A stretch of 64,000 nt of DNA from NCBI RefSeq assembly GCF_010389155.1, contig NC_057764.1, positions 17,236,001 through 17,300,000 on the forward strand, read 5' to 3'. How positions within the stretch are numbered: position 1 is the first letter of the stretch; each line of letters opens with the position of its first letter. The position numbers and the translations under genes are program-made. Of the stretch, positions 1-12,578 are shown piece by piece. Source of the stretch: Erigeron canadensis (taxonomy: Eukaryota > Streptophyta > Magnoliopsida > Asterales > Asteraceae). The notes beneath the pieces are model-generated. The model was not told where the DNA came from. It did not search any database and saw only the letters and a program-made list of their open reading frames with translations.

Positions 1-1729
1 TGGTGTTGGTGTTTTCTATGTTCGGGTGATGAGAAAAGAAACCGGATAAGAATGATCCGTTTGCATTCAAAAATCGAAAGGATTAATGAAATGACCGAAG
101 GAAATGTATTATCATTTATCGGGTTTCCTATGTATCATTGAGACATGCACAAAGCAAACCTCTAACATAGTTTGGTCTTTTGGCTTTCCAACCTCAAGAT
201 TGCTTCAAAGAATATAAATCATGTTCAGTGTCACCTAAGCGTTCAATAACCATGTTCTACTATCCTTCAAGACTTTTGGAAAAAAAATCCAAGGTCGCAA
301 TAGACTTCTTGTTAACTCAATAAATGCAATTATGAGACCTACGTTCAAAGCTGGAAATGATGTTAGCAATGGTAGGATTTCCATTTGATCATCGTGAAAT
401 ATCATCTAAGATATCACAACAAATGTTCCGGCTATATCACAAAGATAAGCATGTATATCACAAAGATATGACGCAAATGTGTCCTAAAGAATGAATAACG
501 ATCAAATTAATGATCAATTATAAGAGCTCTAGACACAAAGTGATCAAATGAAGTCGGGGACTGGAGCAGAGTGTCACCCTTTTTCAATATCAACGTCTTC
601 CAAATGAAGAGTTAATAGAAATGAGAAAATCTCCGTGAGAAATAAAACAAGCATTTGTTAAGAAACACTTGAGTGGTTAGGTAAAGATGTGCATTGCTTC
701 ACTGGGTCCATGAAGACTTTTTCAATACCGAAATATCAACAAATGATATCCGATAGAAATGTGTTTTACCCGGCGATTTTAGAATTTTAGAGAAGGGTAT
801 CAATTCTTTTAACCCTTTTCTCACAACATATCACTTTAACCTCTCACTTTTCGACATTACTCCCTCCAACTTAGTTGCACAAAATCATCATCTCTCAAAA
901 TATCCTCACTATCTAATCAAAGAAGTGAATACTCCGGGGTTAGAACTCATCGGCGATGATGAAATTCATGGAGTAGAATTTTGAGAAAAAACCTAGTCGC
1001 TCATGTGCAAACTAAACACCGAACTTCCTTTGAAGCAAATGTTTTGAAAAAAAATCATCAAATGTGAAAAAAAATTTTAAAGAACACATTTAAAGTTTGA
1101 AAGAGATTTGAAATCACAAACTCCCCCTTAATCTATGCAAAGATAGATCAAAAAGATTTTCATAGAAAAGGTGGAGCAAAAATGATTTGTGTGAAATCAA
1201 AACAGGTTTTATGAAAAGTGAACTCAATCAATTGTTCAAGATGAGATAACTCAGGAGTACACAAAGGCGTTCAATCCTTTGCTTCTCATATCAACAATTG
1301 AGGTGTAACAACATTGCAATTAACATCTTGTATTACTCATATACATTCATATAAGACCACTTGGAAGTACACAAAGGCGTTCAATTCCATGTTATCTTAT
1401 ATTAATTTATATGTATAATAACATGAATTAATTCCAACTTTGAAACATAAATAATTTTTCTTTTTAAGACCAGGTTGCATACAGAGTATATGCAAGCCAT
1501 TTATAAAATAAATAACACGAATAAGCACGGGTTATTCACTGAGTGTGCATAAGCCATTTGAAATAAATAGTTCAAAGAAGAACGGGTTGCATACTGAATA
1601 TACGCAAGCCACTTATAAAATAAAAGAAAATTAAGAAAATCTTTTTGTTATTTTTCAAAATTTTATATTTTTGTATTTGATTTTTGGTTTTCAAAAATGA
1701 ATCAAGAATTCCTTTCATGGTAAAGTGAA
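1..1729 (-). other. 3' non-coding tail of element A
   Basis: No credible coding frame is seen. The stretch aligns by eye with the region after pol in element B. On the minus strand it holds two copies of a conserved block around GAACGCCTTTGTGTACTT (1,255-1,277 and 1,363-1,388), a related block with GAACGCTTAGGTGACACTGA near 215-240, and three diverged copies of a motif of the form GGGTTGCATAC...GCAAGCCA (about 1,485-1,615). A purine tract TAAGGGGGAGTTTG at about 1,123-1,136 resembles the polypurine tract but has no LTR start after it. The tail is about 0.8 kb longer than in B over the comparable interval. Confidence 0.7.
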
Positions 1730-2104
1730 TCAAGAATCAAGATTTAGCATACTAAGTTTAGAGATTAAGAAATTAAACCTCTTTTCGTCCAGTGGTTTTG
1801 TGAACAAATCAGCGAGTTGATGGTCAGTTCCCACGAAATAGAGTTCGATGTCACCTTTCTCAACATGATCTTTGAGAAAATGATATCTCACATCAATATG
1901 CTTTGAACGTGAATGGTTGACTGAGTTGACAGCAATTGCAATGGCACTTTGAGAATCACAATAGATAGGGACACGATCATATTTCAGACCATAATCGATA
2001 AGTTGTGTTTTCATCCATAACACTTGAGCACAACAACTAGCAGCAGCTACATATTCAGTTCTGCTGTTGACAGTGATACGCAATTTTGCTTCTTGGATGA
2101 CCAA
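1730..2104 (-). pseudogene. Copia RNase H C-terminal segment (element A)
   Basis: This frame continues RNase H after a frameshift. It contains EYVAAASCC, the [13 protein letters not shown] block with a catalytic aspartate, and the closing [15 protein letters not shown] and ADLFTKPL motifs that end copia Pol proteins. The first 13 or so residues are out of frame and not part of the protein. Compared with element B, one base is missing near 2,062, which moves the reading from the upstream frame (ending VSLSTAEL) into this one. Native stop at 1,730-1,732. Confidence 0.85.
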
Positions 2105-3873
2105 CTTACAATCTTATCCCCTAAGAATTGTAAAGTACCAGATGTGCTCTTGCGATCAAGCTTACAACCTGCATGATCTGCATCTGAATAGGCAGTTAAA
2201 TTGAATCCAGTATCCCTTGGATACCAGAGACCAAGATTGGGTATACCGTTCAGATAACGAAAAATTCGTTTCACAGCTTGGTAATGTAAATCAGTTGGAG
2301 CGGCTTGATACCTAGCATACATACATGTTGCAAAAATTATATCTGGGCGAGATGCTGTAAGATACAACAACGAACCAATCATGCTTCTATACCTCTTTTG
2401 GTCAAATGGTTTCCCATTTTTATCAGCATTTATGTTTGTACGAGCAGCCATTGGGGTTGAAATTGAAGAACAGTTAGTCATTTCAAACTTTTTCAACATA
2501 TCTTTTATGTACTTACCTTGTGATATAAAAATACCAGTTGGTAATTGTTTGATTTGTAGACCCAAAAAGTAATTCATTTCCCCAATCATGCTCATTTCAA
2601 AATGATTGACCATTAGAGATGAAAAATTTCGGCAAAAAGTTTGACTGGTTGACCCAAAAATAATGTCATCAACATATATTTGGACAAGTAAAACGTTTTT
2701 ACCTTGCTTACGAATAAACAGGGTAGGGTCAATAGTACCTTTGGTAAAGCCTCCTTTGAGTAAGAGAGTAGATAAGGAATCATACCATGCTCGGGGTGCC
2801 TTCTTCAAACCATAGAGAGCCTTGTCTAACCTGTAGACATGGTTTGGCTTTTTAGGATCAACAAAACCTTCAGGTTGTTCCACGTAAACTTCTTCTTTGA
2901 GTTCTCCATTCAAGAATGTTGTCTTCACATCCATTTGAAACACTGTGAAGTTTCTGAATGCGGCATAAGCTAAGAATATACGAATGGCCTCCATTCTAGC
3001 AACAGGAGCGAAAGTTTCGTCGAAATCCACACCAGGTTGTTGACAGTAACCCTTTGCAACTAATCTAGCTTTGTTCCTTACCACAACTCCATTTTCATCC
3101 TTCTTGTTCTTGAAAATCCACTTGGTGCGAATTGGTTCTTCTTTTCTTGGATTTGGAACCAATCTCCATACTTTCAGTCTTTCAAACTGAGCTAATTCAT
3201 CTTGCATTGCTTTAACCCACTCTGGATCACAAAGAGCTTCAGAGACGGTTTTGGGTTCAATGTTACTGACTGAAAGTGCAACAAGACACTCATTGACTGT
3301 AGTACGAGTAGAAACACCAGCTTGTGGATCTCCGATGATTTGTTCTGTAGGATGATCTTTGCGCATACGTGACCACTTGTTGTCATGAGGAAGAGGATTT
3401 TGTTGATGAAGGTCAACATTATCATCATTAAATCCAGAGTTCTGTTGAGCAATGGAATCATAGCTTGGAAGAACTCTTTCCTCAAAATTTGGATGATCAA
3501 AATCCAGTGGTGCATACACATTTGGAGTATATGATGGATTTGTTGTTTGGGTAATTTGAGAAGGTTGTTCTTGATCATTCTTTTGAGAATAAATATCACT
3601 TGAAGATGATTCTTCTTGCTCTGTAGAATTTGAAGATGATTCATGATTGTTGTCTGGAACTGATTCATTTGTTTGAATGGGGTTATTGTTCGGAATTGGT
3701 TCAATGATGACTTGAGGTTCCTTTTCTTGAATCGGTTTTGAGTTGTAGAATTCTTCGAAAAGAATATCTAGCTCTTCACTTGTTGGAGTTGGATATTTCT
3801 TGAATTTTGAAGCTAAGGTAGACGTTCTTGAAGAAGCACTTGAAGTACTTGGATCATTGATTGTTGGTAGCAA
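2047..3873 (-). pseudogene. Copia reverse transcriptase-RNase H segment (element A)
   Basis: The frame encodes a serine-rich linker, then the copia reverse transcriptase (RVT_2): [13 protein letters not shown], the [11 protein letters not shown] and [13 protein letters not shown] blocks, the [17 protein letters not shown] block and the catalytic YVDD. It then enters RNase H ([18 protein letters not shown], an acidic catalytic block). RT would copy element RNA into DNA inside the Gag particle. One base is missing relative to B near 3,880, so this frame is cut off from integrase, and a second 1-bp loss near 2,062 cuts it from the RNase H end. KTTFLNG replaces the usual KTAFLNG. Confidence 0.92.
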
Positions 3874-5177
3874 ACTTTCAGTTCAAATATCATGCCAGAC
3901 ATCTCGTCAAACCAGACATTCATGGTTTCTTGAATCGTGTTTGTTCGACAATTAAAGATGCGATATGCAATCGATGTCTTTGAGTAACCAACAAAGTAAC
4001 CTCCGTCACCTTTCCTTTCAAACTTTCCAACATTTTCCCGATCATTCAAGGTATAAAAGACACACCCAAAAATATGAAAGTAATTGATGTTGGGTTTGCG
4101 TTTGTTAATAATCTCATAAGGAGTCTTCTCATGGCGCTGATTGGTGATGGACCGATTTTGAGTATGACAAGCTGTGTCAACAGCTTCAGCCCACATGTTT
4201 GATGGTAACTTGGAATAAGCAAGCATTGTTCTTGCTGCTTCCACCAGCGTACGGTTTCTCCTTTCAACAACACCATTTTGTTGCGGGGTACGAACAACAG
4301 AGAATTGGTGAGAAATGCCTTTTGATTTGCAAAATTCATTGAAGATGGCATTATTGAACTCAGTACCGTTATCTGAACGGATATAACGGACTGGAAGTTG
4401 AAGATTCACTTGAGTGGAAGTGATGAAATCGATCAGTATTTGAGTTGTTTCATCTTTTGAAGCAAGAAACTTGACCCAAGTGTATCTAGAATAATCATCA
4501 ATGATAACCAGAATATATCTCTTCCCGTTTTTACTTTGTACTTTCAAAGGCCCACAAAGATCCATGTGAAGCAAATGAAGAGGTGACAAAGTGTGTGGAG
4601 TTTTCTTTGGTTTATGAAAAGTTCTCTTGATCTTCCCAACTGCACAAGAAGGACAGACATGCTCACTTTTATATTTGTAGTCAGGCAAACCTTCAACAAG
4701 TTTCTTGTTGACTAAAGCATTGATGGTTTGATAATTCAAGTGAGAAAGCCTTCTATGCCACAACCAAGAATTTTTCGAAGTAGCTTTTGAAACAAGATAG
4801 ATATTATCAGTTGGTTGGTTATCATCAAGATTAACTGTGAAAAGATTGTCTTCACGATCTCCGCATAGGATATCAATTCCATCTAGAGTTTGGACTTTGC
4901 ACAGAGATTGTCGAAAAAGAACTTGAAGATTGTTGTCACAGAGTTGTCCAACACTGAACAAGTTATGACTCAGGCCTTCAACATAATGAACTTTCTTAAT
5001 GACAATTCCATTTCTTTCAATCTCTCCATAACCTAGAATTGGAGCGAAATTGTTGTTTCCGAAACGCACAGTTCCCATGAATCTTTCAACAAAATTCTTG
5101 AGCAATGATTTATTGCCGGCCATGTGTTTTGAACACCCGAAATCAAGTATCCATACACAGATGGTTATTTCCTGCAA
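3813..5177 (-). pseudogene. Copia protease-integrase segment (element A)
   Basis: It starts just after the gag stop with LQEITICVWILD. The protease motif reads D-F-G where B has D-S-G, so the active-site triad is altered and protease is probably dead. A gag_pre-integrase zinc site (HRRLSHLN...CPSC) follows, then integrase with D in HMDLCGP, D in RSDNGTEF and E in NGVVERRN, the DD35E triad that joins element DNA to the host chromosome. The GKFERKGDGGYFVGYS block and [11 protein letters not shown] close the region. The last ~25 residues are read out of frame after the 1-bp deletion near 3,880. Confidence 0.92.
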
Positions 5178-5184
5178 ACAAAAT

Positions 5185-7482
5185 TTAACCGACTTTAGGT
5201 ACCCACTTAAAGACGGGTCCTTTGTGGTTAGTTAATACACGCAGGGGGTATAACTTAGGATTTGCATACAAACATGCTTTCGAATCAACATACTTGTTAA
5301 CAAGCACATTATCAACAAGCACATTTGGATTAAACAAACGAATATTAACACACGAATCAAAAGTCACATGATTTCCAGCATTCAAACCATGCATATGAGA
5401 ACAAGAATTAACATTGTTTACAACATCACAAGGCCTAGCCTTGGCACCATTAACATTGTTTAACACAGAGTACTTAAAAGATAAATTGTTTGATTCAACA
5501 GAAACATGCTTCTTCTTACTACCATCTTTTCTTCCTCGCCTTTTCTTCTTTTTATCAACATTAGTGAACTTAGGTACTAATGACTTAGCTACCCATTTAG
5601 TCTCACTAATTAAGCTCTTTCCACCTGTTGGATTGGCATTAAGAAGATTAGAATGAATGTTTTGAAGCACTTTTATCTTTTTAGACTCTTTTGGAGGTGC
5701 GGAAACTTCTTGTTTCTTAGGTTTATCATGAGAAAACCAGCCATATTTATCCCTATACCTAGTTGCACCATTTGAAGTATCCCTAGTTAGCAAAACTGAG
5801 CTAGACTTAGACACTTTAGAATTTGAACTAGAATGAGGGCTAGACAAAGAAACATTTGAATTGATTTCCTGAAGTTTCACTTTGTTGTATTTTATTTTGG
5901 GATTGGTCTCATCTTGCTTGGTTTTGACATGCTTTTCTGGGGTAGAACACTTTGTTTTTAACTTATTGATTCTTGATTTGGTGACAGTCTTTGGTTCAGT
6001 CTTGATGGGTTTGGAAGTAACCTGTTTCTTTGAATAATATGAAGTTGGAGCTTTGAAAAATGATTTTGGAGATTCCTCTTTTGATTCAACTTTGATTTTG
6101 GTAGATTCAATCTTTTTCTCAGTTTCTGAATCAAAAACATATTCTCCCTCCATGAATTTATCAAAATCAGATTTGTTGAATGGTGAAATCGGAGAGAATT
6201 TTGAAAAATTAGGAGTTTTGTTTTCCAACTTCACACTATTGGTTGTCTCAAGAATAAAATCAACTTGAACTGACGCTTCTTTGGTTTCACAAGAAAATTG
6301 AGTAGAAGTATCAACACCTATACTAGCACAAGGCTTAGGGTGAACAACTAACTCTTCAGGAAACTCACAAGTGAAAAACCTAACGTAGTACCATATCAAA
6401 ACTAAACTATACGCAAGTTCGTCATTCGATAAATCAGATTGCACATAATCATCAGCTATTTCAGTAGCAGTATTTCGACATGAATACTCAAAAGAATCAG
6501 TCAAGGTTTGGGTGGAGGAACAAGTAGATGAAACACAAGCAGTCTGAGTTGAATGGTCTACTAACAGACTGAAATCAGTTTGTGTAGAAACATTCACACA
6601 AACTTTCTTGATATCAACAACAATTGATTCATTCTTTGAATTCGGACTTTGAGACTTTAGATTATTGATAAGGTTTTGTTGAGATTCCACCTTTTGTCGT
6701 AAACCTTCTATTTGTTTTTCCAAAATTGTGGATGGAACATACACTTTAGTTGATTTAGGTGGGGAAACGACAGATTCTTGGTTTTGAAAATTAGACGCAA
6801 TCTCTTCTAATTCAAAAATTGAAGACTTTTTCATTTCGTAAGAAGTGTTGATGGCATCATAATTAACCAAAAATTTATTGTTTTGAATTTTCTCAACTTC
6901 ATCAGTCTCAAATTCGTCATCCAATGGACGTATGAATTGTTGAACCATACTAAGTCTCAAAAACTTTTCATCATACAAGGGTTCAATCTTTTCTTTGGCT
7001 TTTTGCAATGGAGTGATATTCTCAAATCCCAACCCAAGAAGAAGTTCTGATCTATCAATCTTTGACTTATTGAAATAGGCAGTGAAATCCAAAAGAGGGT
7101 TTTGTTCAACTTTGTACAACTTTTCTTGATAGAAAAGTATATTCTTTTTATGTTCCTCAATTTGTTTTCCAAGATTCTCAATCTCAATGCCTTTTAAAAA
7201 ACAGTTATGATTTAAATCAGAAACTTTTCTTTCAAGTTCAATTGTTTTTGGTGTAGCTTCTTGAAGTTTTTTATTCAGAATATCAATATCCATTTGTCTC
7301 GCATTTGCACGAAGCCATTCATTGGTCTTTTGAACTTCAAGATCTTGATTGGCCTTTTCAAGATCAAGAATGGTCTTTTCTAAATTATGACACTTTTTCA
7401 ATAACTTAGAGTCAGGAGATGCATTCATTTCACATTCTTTGACCAACATTTTTTCTTTGTAGTTTTGAAATTCTTGTTTCAT
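5185..7482 (-). pseudogene. Copia Gag C-terminal extension (element A)
   Basis: A long hydrophilic frame follows the zinc-knuckle part of gag. The first ~150 residues are Lys/Glu/Leu/Asn-rich with heptad-like spacing, consistent with coiled coil. The rest is Lys/Ser-rich with a basic cluster KKKKRRGRKDGSKKK and ends HKGPVFKWVPKVG before TAA at 5,185-5,187. The same protein occurs in elements B (46,185-47,552) and C (10,481-11,854). I know no named domain in it. It is out of frame with the upstream gag part by a small indel near 7,490-7,500. Function is not established; a structural or particle role is only an inference from position. Confidence 0.8.
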
Positions 7483-8978
7483 AGCATCATAATCAAAAAG
7501 AAGTTTAGAATTTCTTCAAAAAGTTTTGTGTATTCCCTTTTTGAAAAGACAATGCTATTTTTCAATTTCTTGTTTTTGTTGGCTAAAGAAGTGTAATGAT
7601 TTGTTAGGTTTGATAAGGCAATTCTACAAGACTCTTTATCCTTAATTGTTGAAAAAGTAGAGTCGAGATTTACCTCATCATCAGGATATTCCTCGTCAGT
7701 GTTGTCAGCCTCCAGCATCTTTTCTTTGCTCAACCTTGCCATGAAACATACATTGGCAGACAGATCTTCATCTTCATCATCAGTAAGCAAGAGCCACTTG
7801 ACATCTTCAGCAATCAAGGCTTGACCGGCTTCAACTTGCTTTGCCAGAAGCATCTTCTGCTTGTAGTATGCATAATCCTTTTTGCGAGGCAGTTTGCAAT
7901 CCACAGCAAAATGACCAGGAAATCCACAGTGCTAACACTTTTTGTCAGATTTCATCTCTTTCTCCATGATTTGTTTCTCATTATCTGCTTTCTTGTCTCT
8001 TTGCTTGGAGACAGTTGTTTCACCTTGTTCAAAACTCTTGTGATGATATTGTTCCTTCTTTGGAAATGCACTTGTTGATTAAGTTCGAAGATTGTTGTTA
8101 TTTGGCCTCGCTTTGAAATATTTCTTCTTGAAATGCTTGGTAACAGCGTCAAGAGCTTGGTAGAATTCATCAGGAACACCATCTCTTGGAGCCAAGTAAT
8201 CTTCTCCTTCCTCATCAGACGAAGAAACAATAGTCATTTGTCTTTTAAAAGCCTCAGAAACCTTTCGTTCAACAACCAATGCCAAAGGATCAGTAGATAC
8301 AACTTCTGGCACTTTGTTGAATGAATTTTTGCTTAGAACTTTGCTCTCATTCAACTTGAAAGATTCATAAAGAGTATGAATGGTGAATTTGGTCAGATCT
8401 TGATGTTGCTTGATTTGGGTTCCATATTCTTCCCATTCGGAACCAAGTGCTTTGATAAATTTGATGTTCAACTCAATCTCATCTTTTTTGACCTTGTTCT
8501 TTCTCAGTTCATTGATCACATTGCAAAATCGGTAGTAGACGGACTCAAGAGATTCATTTGGAGATTTCTGAAAATTGTCAAATTCGGTTAAGATATTTGT
8601 CAGTCGAATTGTTGAAGTTACATCAGAACCTTCCATTTGTCTAGCAACTTCATCCCAAATCTCCTTTGCTGTGTCGTAAGAATCAACTGATCCATAAATC
8701 TCATCAGGAAGTGCTTGGTACAAGCATGACCTAGCTCTGTTGTCAGCAGCAGTACGATCTCTTTGTTCAGCGTTTAACAGATCAGGAGTCAAAATAGTAC
8801 GGGTAGTAGGATGACGATGCATAGCAAGTCCATTGATGATTGAGTCCTTAAGCATGTGACCATTTGTCTGACGTTCAATGTAATCCATGAACCTTTTCTT
8901 CCAAAGTCCATAATTACCACGATAAAGAACTGGTGGTCTTGTATCAGTACCCAGAGACAATGCTTCACGAGTAGTCAT
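7479..8978 (-). pseudogene. Copia Gag (UBN2-type) with two in-frame stops (element A)
   Basis: Start ATG at 8,976-8,978 gives MTTREALSLGTDTRPPVLY, followed by YGLWKKRFMDYIE and a helical capsid-like region ending near residue 230, typical of UBN2-type copia Gag. The frame meets TAA at 8,079-8,081 and TAG at 7,932-7,934; the second falls inside the CCHC zinc knuckle, where the residue after the first cysteine (Tyr in B) is replaced by a stop. The frame is otherwise open to 7,479, where the final residues are out of frame. Gag would package element RNA; this copy is probably inactive. Confidence 0.9.
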
Positions 8979-9024
8979 TTGAAATTGATTTGAATTGAGA
9001 ATTGAATTGTTTTTGAAGAAAGAA

Positions 9025-9290
9025 TGAAATTATGAAACGATCTAATTTGAGTTGAAATGAAACGATTTGAATTTGAAATGAAACTAAAACGATCTGAATT
9101 TGAAATAAGAATGAAACGATCTGAATTGAAATGAAGAATGAAACGATTTGATTTGGATTTAAAATGAAACGATCTAATCTGGGATTAAAATGAAACGATC
9201 TGTTTTGAATGAAGAATGAAACAGTGTAGAAGAAGTGTAAATGAAACGATCTAAATTGAATGAAGAATGAAACGATCTGAACTTAAAACG
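9025..9290 (-). repeat. Degenerate tandem repeat in leader of A (ATGAAACGATCT units)
   Basis: About ten diverged units of 20-35 bp, each with (A)TGAAACGATCT or a close variant followed by a T/A/G stretch, lie between gag start and the palindrome group. They share the ACGATCT half-site of the palindromes further out, so they look like half-palindromes. Confidence 0.75.
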
Positions 9291-9477
9291 ATTTTCAGAA
9301 GAAGGAAAAATTCTAAGTATTCTGAAATGATTTAGGCAGAGTTTTGGTATGAATTGGAATGAAATGAATTGAGCAAAACCAATCACGAAGATCAGTTACC
9401 CAAAAGTATTATGATTTCCAAACACACCTCTTTAGAAATTACTCAAACCAGAGAAAATTCAAGTGAAACTAGAAACG

Positions 9478-9755
9478 ATCTAAAAGAGATCGTTCTGGTT
9501 TCTAAGAAAACTAAAACGATCTAAAAGAGATCGTTTTGGTTCCTCTTCAAAATTTCTCAACCTCTTGTATTTTTCAAGAATTGAATTGACCAAAACCAAT
9601 CCAAAGGATCAGTTAGCCACAATCAGTTCTTCACAACACAACACTTTGTGAAAACGATCAAAATCTGAGTCGTTTGACAATCCACAAGACTGATACGAAA
9701 GTATGAAGGAAAGAAAAATTGAAACGATCTAAATTAAGATCGTTTTAGCTTTTTA
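9478..9755 (-). repeat. Palindrome cluster ACGATCT...AGATCGT in leader of A
   Basis: At least three short inverted repeats are visible: around 9,473-9,493, 9,514-9,540 and 9,720-9,747. Each has arms ACGATCT and AGATCGT and a 3-8 nt centre. The same arms recur in the leaders of elements B and C while centres and flanks differ. Confidence 0.8.
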
Positions 9756-10186
9756 CAGTCGTCTTCAACCTCTGAACATGAACAACTCCATTGTCGATAT
9801 TTAAAACTTCAATATCTTTTGATTTTCTGAGAATTGAATCATGAAACCACTTACAAACAGTTTGTTTTCACCTCAGCAATGATCCGATTAACAAACTTTA
9901 GCTTATAACACAACAGAATCAAATCCCAAAATTTTACCGCCAAAAACTCAAAATCTGTACTTTTGATCCAGATTGAATTAGAACATGAAACTTGAGAGAA
10001 TTATGTTATTAACTATGAGGAATCGAACGGTGAACAAACATCTGTGATTTTATGTGATTTGAGAGGTTAATTTTTGGATTTTCAGTGAAAACAATGACGA
10101 ACAGAAACAGAAATAAAACAGAATTAAGGTGATTTTTGATGAAATGTGATTGAATTCAGTAATGGATCGAGATCAAAATGATGTTT

Positions 10187-10198
10187 ACTCTGATACCA
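10187..10198 (-). promoter_or_regulatory. Primer binding site, initiator tRNA-Met type (element A)
   Basis: On the minus strand the 12 bases read TGGTATCAGAGT, two bases after the LTR end. This matches the usual copia PBS TGGTATCAGAGC except for the last base, and marks where reverse transcription starts. Confidence 0.9.
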
Positions 10199-10200
10199 AA

Positions 10201-10480
10201 TGTAATCAACAAGATTTTCTTAACCGAATTCACATCAACAATGGTGTTTGGTTAGTGTGTGTGTTCTTGGTGTTTGTGTGTGTTTTGAGAGAGAATTGGA
10301 ATCAAGAGTGTAATATTCAGGTGTAATTGGTATTAATAATATGTTGTTAATATTCCCAGTTATAATTTCTAAGGAATTGAAGGTTATTTATAGTCCAAAC
10401 TATCTAACTATGCTAATTAACACTATTAGCCCCTCAACCTTAGAAATTATCAACTCATCACTATTTTTGGATTTCTAACA
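10201..10480 (-). repeat. 5' LTR of element A (280 bp)
   Basis: Bounded by TG...CA; on the minus strand it starts TGTTAGAAATCCAAAAATAG and ends GTTGATTACA. It contains a TATA-like ACTATAAATAACC and CA-rich downstream sequence. Start and end match the LTRs of elements B and C. The inner end is two bases from the PBS and the outer end directly joins a gag codon of element C. Confidence 0.92.
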
Positions 10481-11854
10481 AACAGTTCTTGTTTTCTCAA
10501 AGGAGTTGAAATTGAAACTCTTCAAAAACAAGTTGAGAATTTGAAAGCAAACATTTTGTTCTACCAAGAGAAAATTTACAAAATAGAACAAAATCCTTTC
10601 TTAGATTTCACTGCTTATTACAATAAATCAAAGATTGATAAATCAGAACTTCTTTTTGGTTTAGGATGTGAGAATCCAGCGCATTTAGAGAAAATTCAAA
10701 AAGAAGATCTTGGTGCTTTGTATGATGAAAAATTTCTTCGCCTTGGCATGATTCAAGAATTCATCAGACCATCTGAGGATGATTTTGAGTCAGATGATGT
10801 TGAAAGACCAAAACCAACTCAAATAAACATTGATTATGTTGCTCTTAATGATTCTTACAAGAAAACTCATAACATATCAATTTATGAGTTAGAAGAAATA
10901 GACAACATTTCAGTGAAACAAAATGAGTCTCAACAAGAGTCTTCCAAATCAATTTCTCACAGAGCTTATATTCCAACTACCATATTGGAAAAAGAAATTG
11001 AAAACCTAAAACAAAAAGTTGAGTCTCAACAAAAGGTCATTGAACATCTGAAAACTCAAGATTATTCCCCAAAGGTAAGTGAGACCACTCATACCCATAT
11101 GATGATTAACCATAATTCTGATGATTGCTCCACTCCATCCAATGGGAGTGAGAATTCTACAAAAGTACTGCAGGATGATAGCATCTCTTCTCAAGAAATT
11201 CAAGATATGTCCACAACAATGTTATCATCATTTTCCAAGATTGAAGAAAAAATTCAAGTTTTGAAGACTAAACGTCTTGCTTCTGTCAAAAAGGTACTTT
11301 CTTTTGAAACCCCTGTGATCACACCTAATGAAAAAAGTAAAGTGATTTTAGAGCATAAAATTGAGATTCCTGAAAATCTTAAGGCTAAAGCAAAAGCATT
11401 GATTGAAAAGATGACTACCAAAACTGGTTCTCAACCAAAAAGTCAATCAAAAATTGAAAAAAGAGTTAAACAACTTTCTTTCAAAAAGCCCAAAGTAGAA
11501 TCAAAGAAGGAATCTAAATCTAAGATTGCTCCAACTTCATTTTACTCACCCAAAAGTCATCTTGCACCAACTGTCAAAGGAAAAAACACCATTAAGGTTC
11601 ATGTTTTATCTGTTACTAGAACCTCTGCTCTTAAAACTATCTCTAAAAATAGTTCAATATCCAAGATGTCAAAAACTAGTCAAGTTTTCCTCACAAAAGA
11701 AACATCTAAGGGTATAACTATTTATAGGGATCAGTATGGTTGGTTCACTGTCAAAACTCCAAAGAAACAGAATTCCAAATCTTCAAACAATACCATGATC
11801 AATTTTTCTAACCCAAAAGGACCTATTCAAAAGTGGGTACCAAAAACAACATAA
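10481..11854 (+). pseudogene. Copia Gag C-terminal extension (element C, 5' truncated by A)
   Basis: The reading frame begins at the junction base: the first codons give NSSCFLKGVEIETLQKQ, matching A and B, so the real coding fragment starts before the first ATG at 10,541. It is open for 457 codons and ends PIQKWVPKTT before TAA at 11,852-11,854. The middle repeats Lys/Ser-rich segments and keeps YDEKFLRLGMIQEFIRP. Unlike A and B this copy has no frameshift over the visible length. Its N-terminal part lies beyond A's far LTR, left of the window. Confidence 0.85.
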
Positions 11855-11965
11855 TTGTTTTTGCAGGAAATAAAGGTCTGTGTTACGTATTTCCACTTTG
11901 GAAGATATTCAACACATGATCCTGGAATGAATTTCTGATCAAAGAAACCATCTCAAATAAGTGCT
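11855..11965 (+). pseudogene. Degenerate protease start (element C)
   Basis: After the gag stop comes TTGTTTTTGCAG then GGAAATAAAGGTCTGTG, matching the start of pol in A and B. The next ~40 bases still align by eye with the DSGC-KHMTG codons (ACACATGATCCTGG against ACACATGACTGGC), but the active-site codons are lost. Nothing of integrase, RT or RNase H follows. Confidence 0.6.
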
Positions 11966-12578
11966 CATTTCCAATACGCTAACTTGCCTCTGCATGTTTT
12001 GTACAAATCCTCTATCTTTCTAATTTCATTCATTATCTGTCAAACATTGATGCTATGCTTACGTGCAATATGTTTTATATCATGCAATGTTTGAGGGGGA
12101 GAGAAAGGATAATTCATGAAGCGAGGGGGAGTTTTGTGTATTTGCACTATTTGATTAAGAAACTCATTGTTATTTTAGAAAAACAAAATATAAAAATAGA
12201 AAAGTTAAAACTCATAAAAATATTTTTGTTTGTTTTGTTTTGTTTGTTTATTATTGTTTTAGAAATTCTGTTATTAGAAAAAGCCCAAAAACAAGTCAAG
12301 CCCAATATCAATCAAGTCCATAACCGACCCAGATAACCAAATCCGATCAAATCTGCATGACCCGACCCAATTTCCTTTTTCTTTCTCCTTAAGGAGGGAA
12401 AAACAATCTTTTTTTTTCTTATCTGTTCACGTATACCCGTAAACTCACTAACTCTCTCACTAAAAATCTTCATAAAACTTTTTGTTGCTGATCATCAAAA
12501 GAAGTTAAGGGTCTTGTTCCAAATCGTTTTGTGATCATTTCTTTCCAAAACATCATCAAATTTCAATCACATCCACAG
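11966..12578 (+). other. Non-coding stretch after the pol deletion (element C)
   Basis: No credible protein frame. It holds two purine tracts of polypurine type, GAGGGGGAGAG at about 12,091 and GAGGGGGAGTT at about 12,124, neither followed by an LTR start. It becomes CT-rich near 12,370-12,480, resembling a plant promoter or 5' UTR. Confidence 0.5.

Larger units (their letters stand above)
1..10480 (-). mobile_element. Ty1/copia retrotransposon A (right part; 3' end beyond window)
   Basis: On the minus strand the order is 5' LTR, primer binding site, leader with palindromes, gag, protease-integrase, reverse transcriptase-RNase H, and a 3' non-coding tail that runs off the window at position 1. 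The PR-INT-RT order is that of Ty1/copia. The 5' LTR ends abut a gag fragment of element C at 10,481, so A is inserted in C; the expected 5-bp TSD copy is AACAG at 10,481-10,485. Judged by element B, roughly 1 kb including the 3' LTR lies outside the window. All coding parts carry stops or frameshifts, so A looks non-autonomous. Confidence 0.93.
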
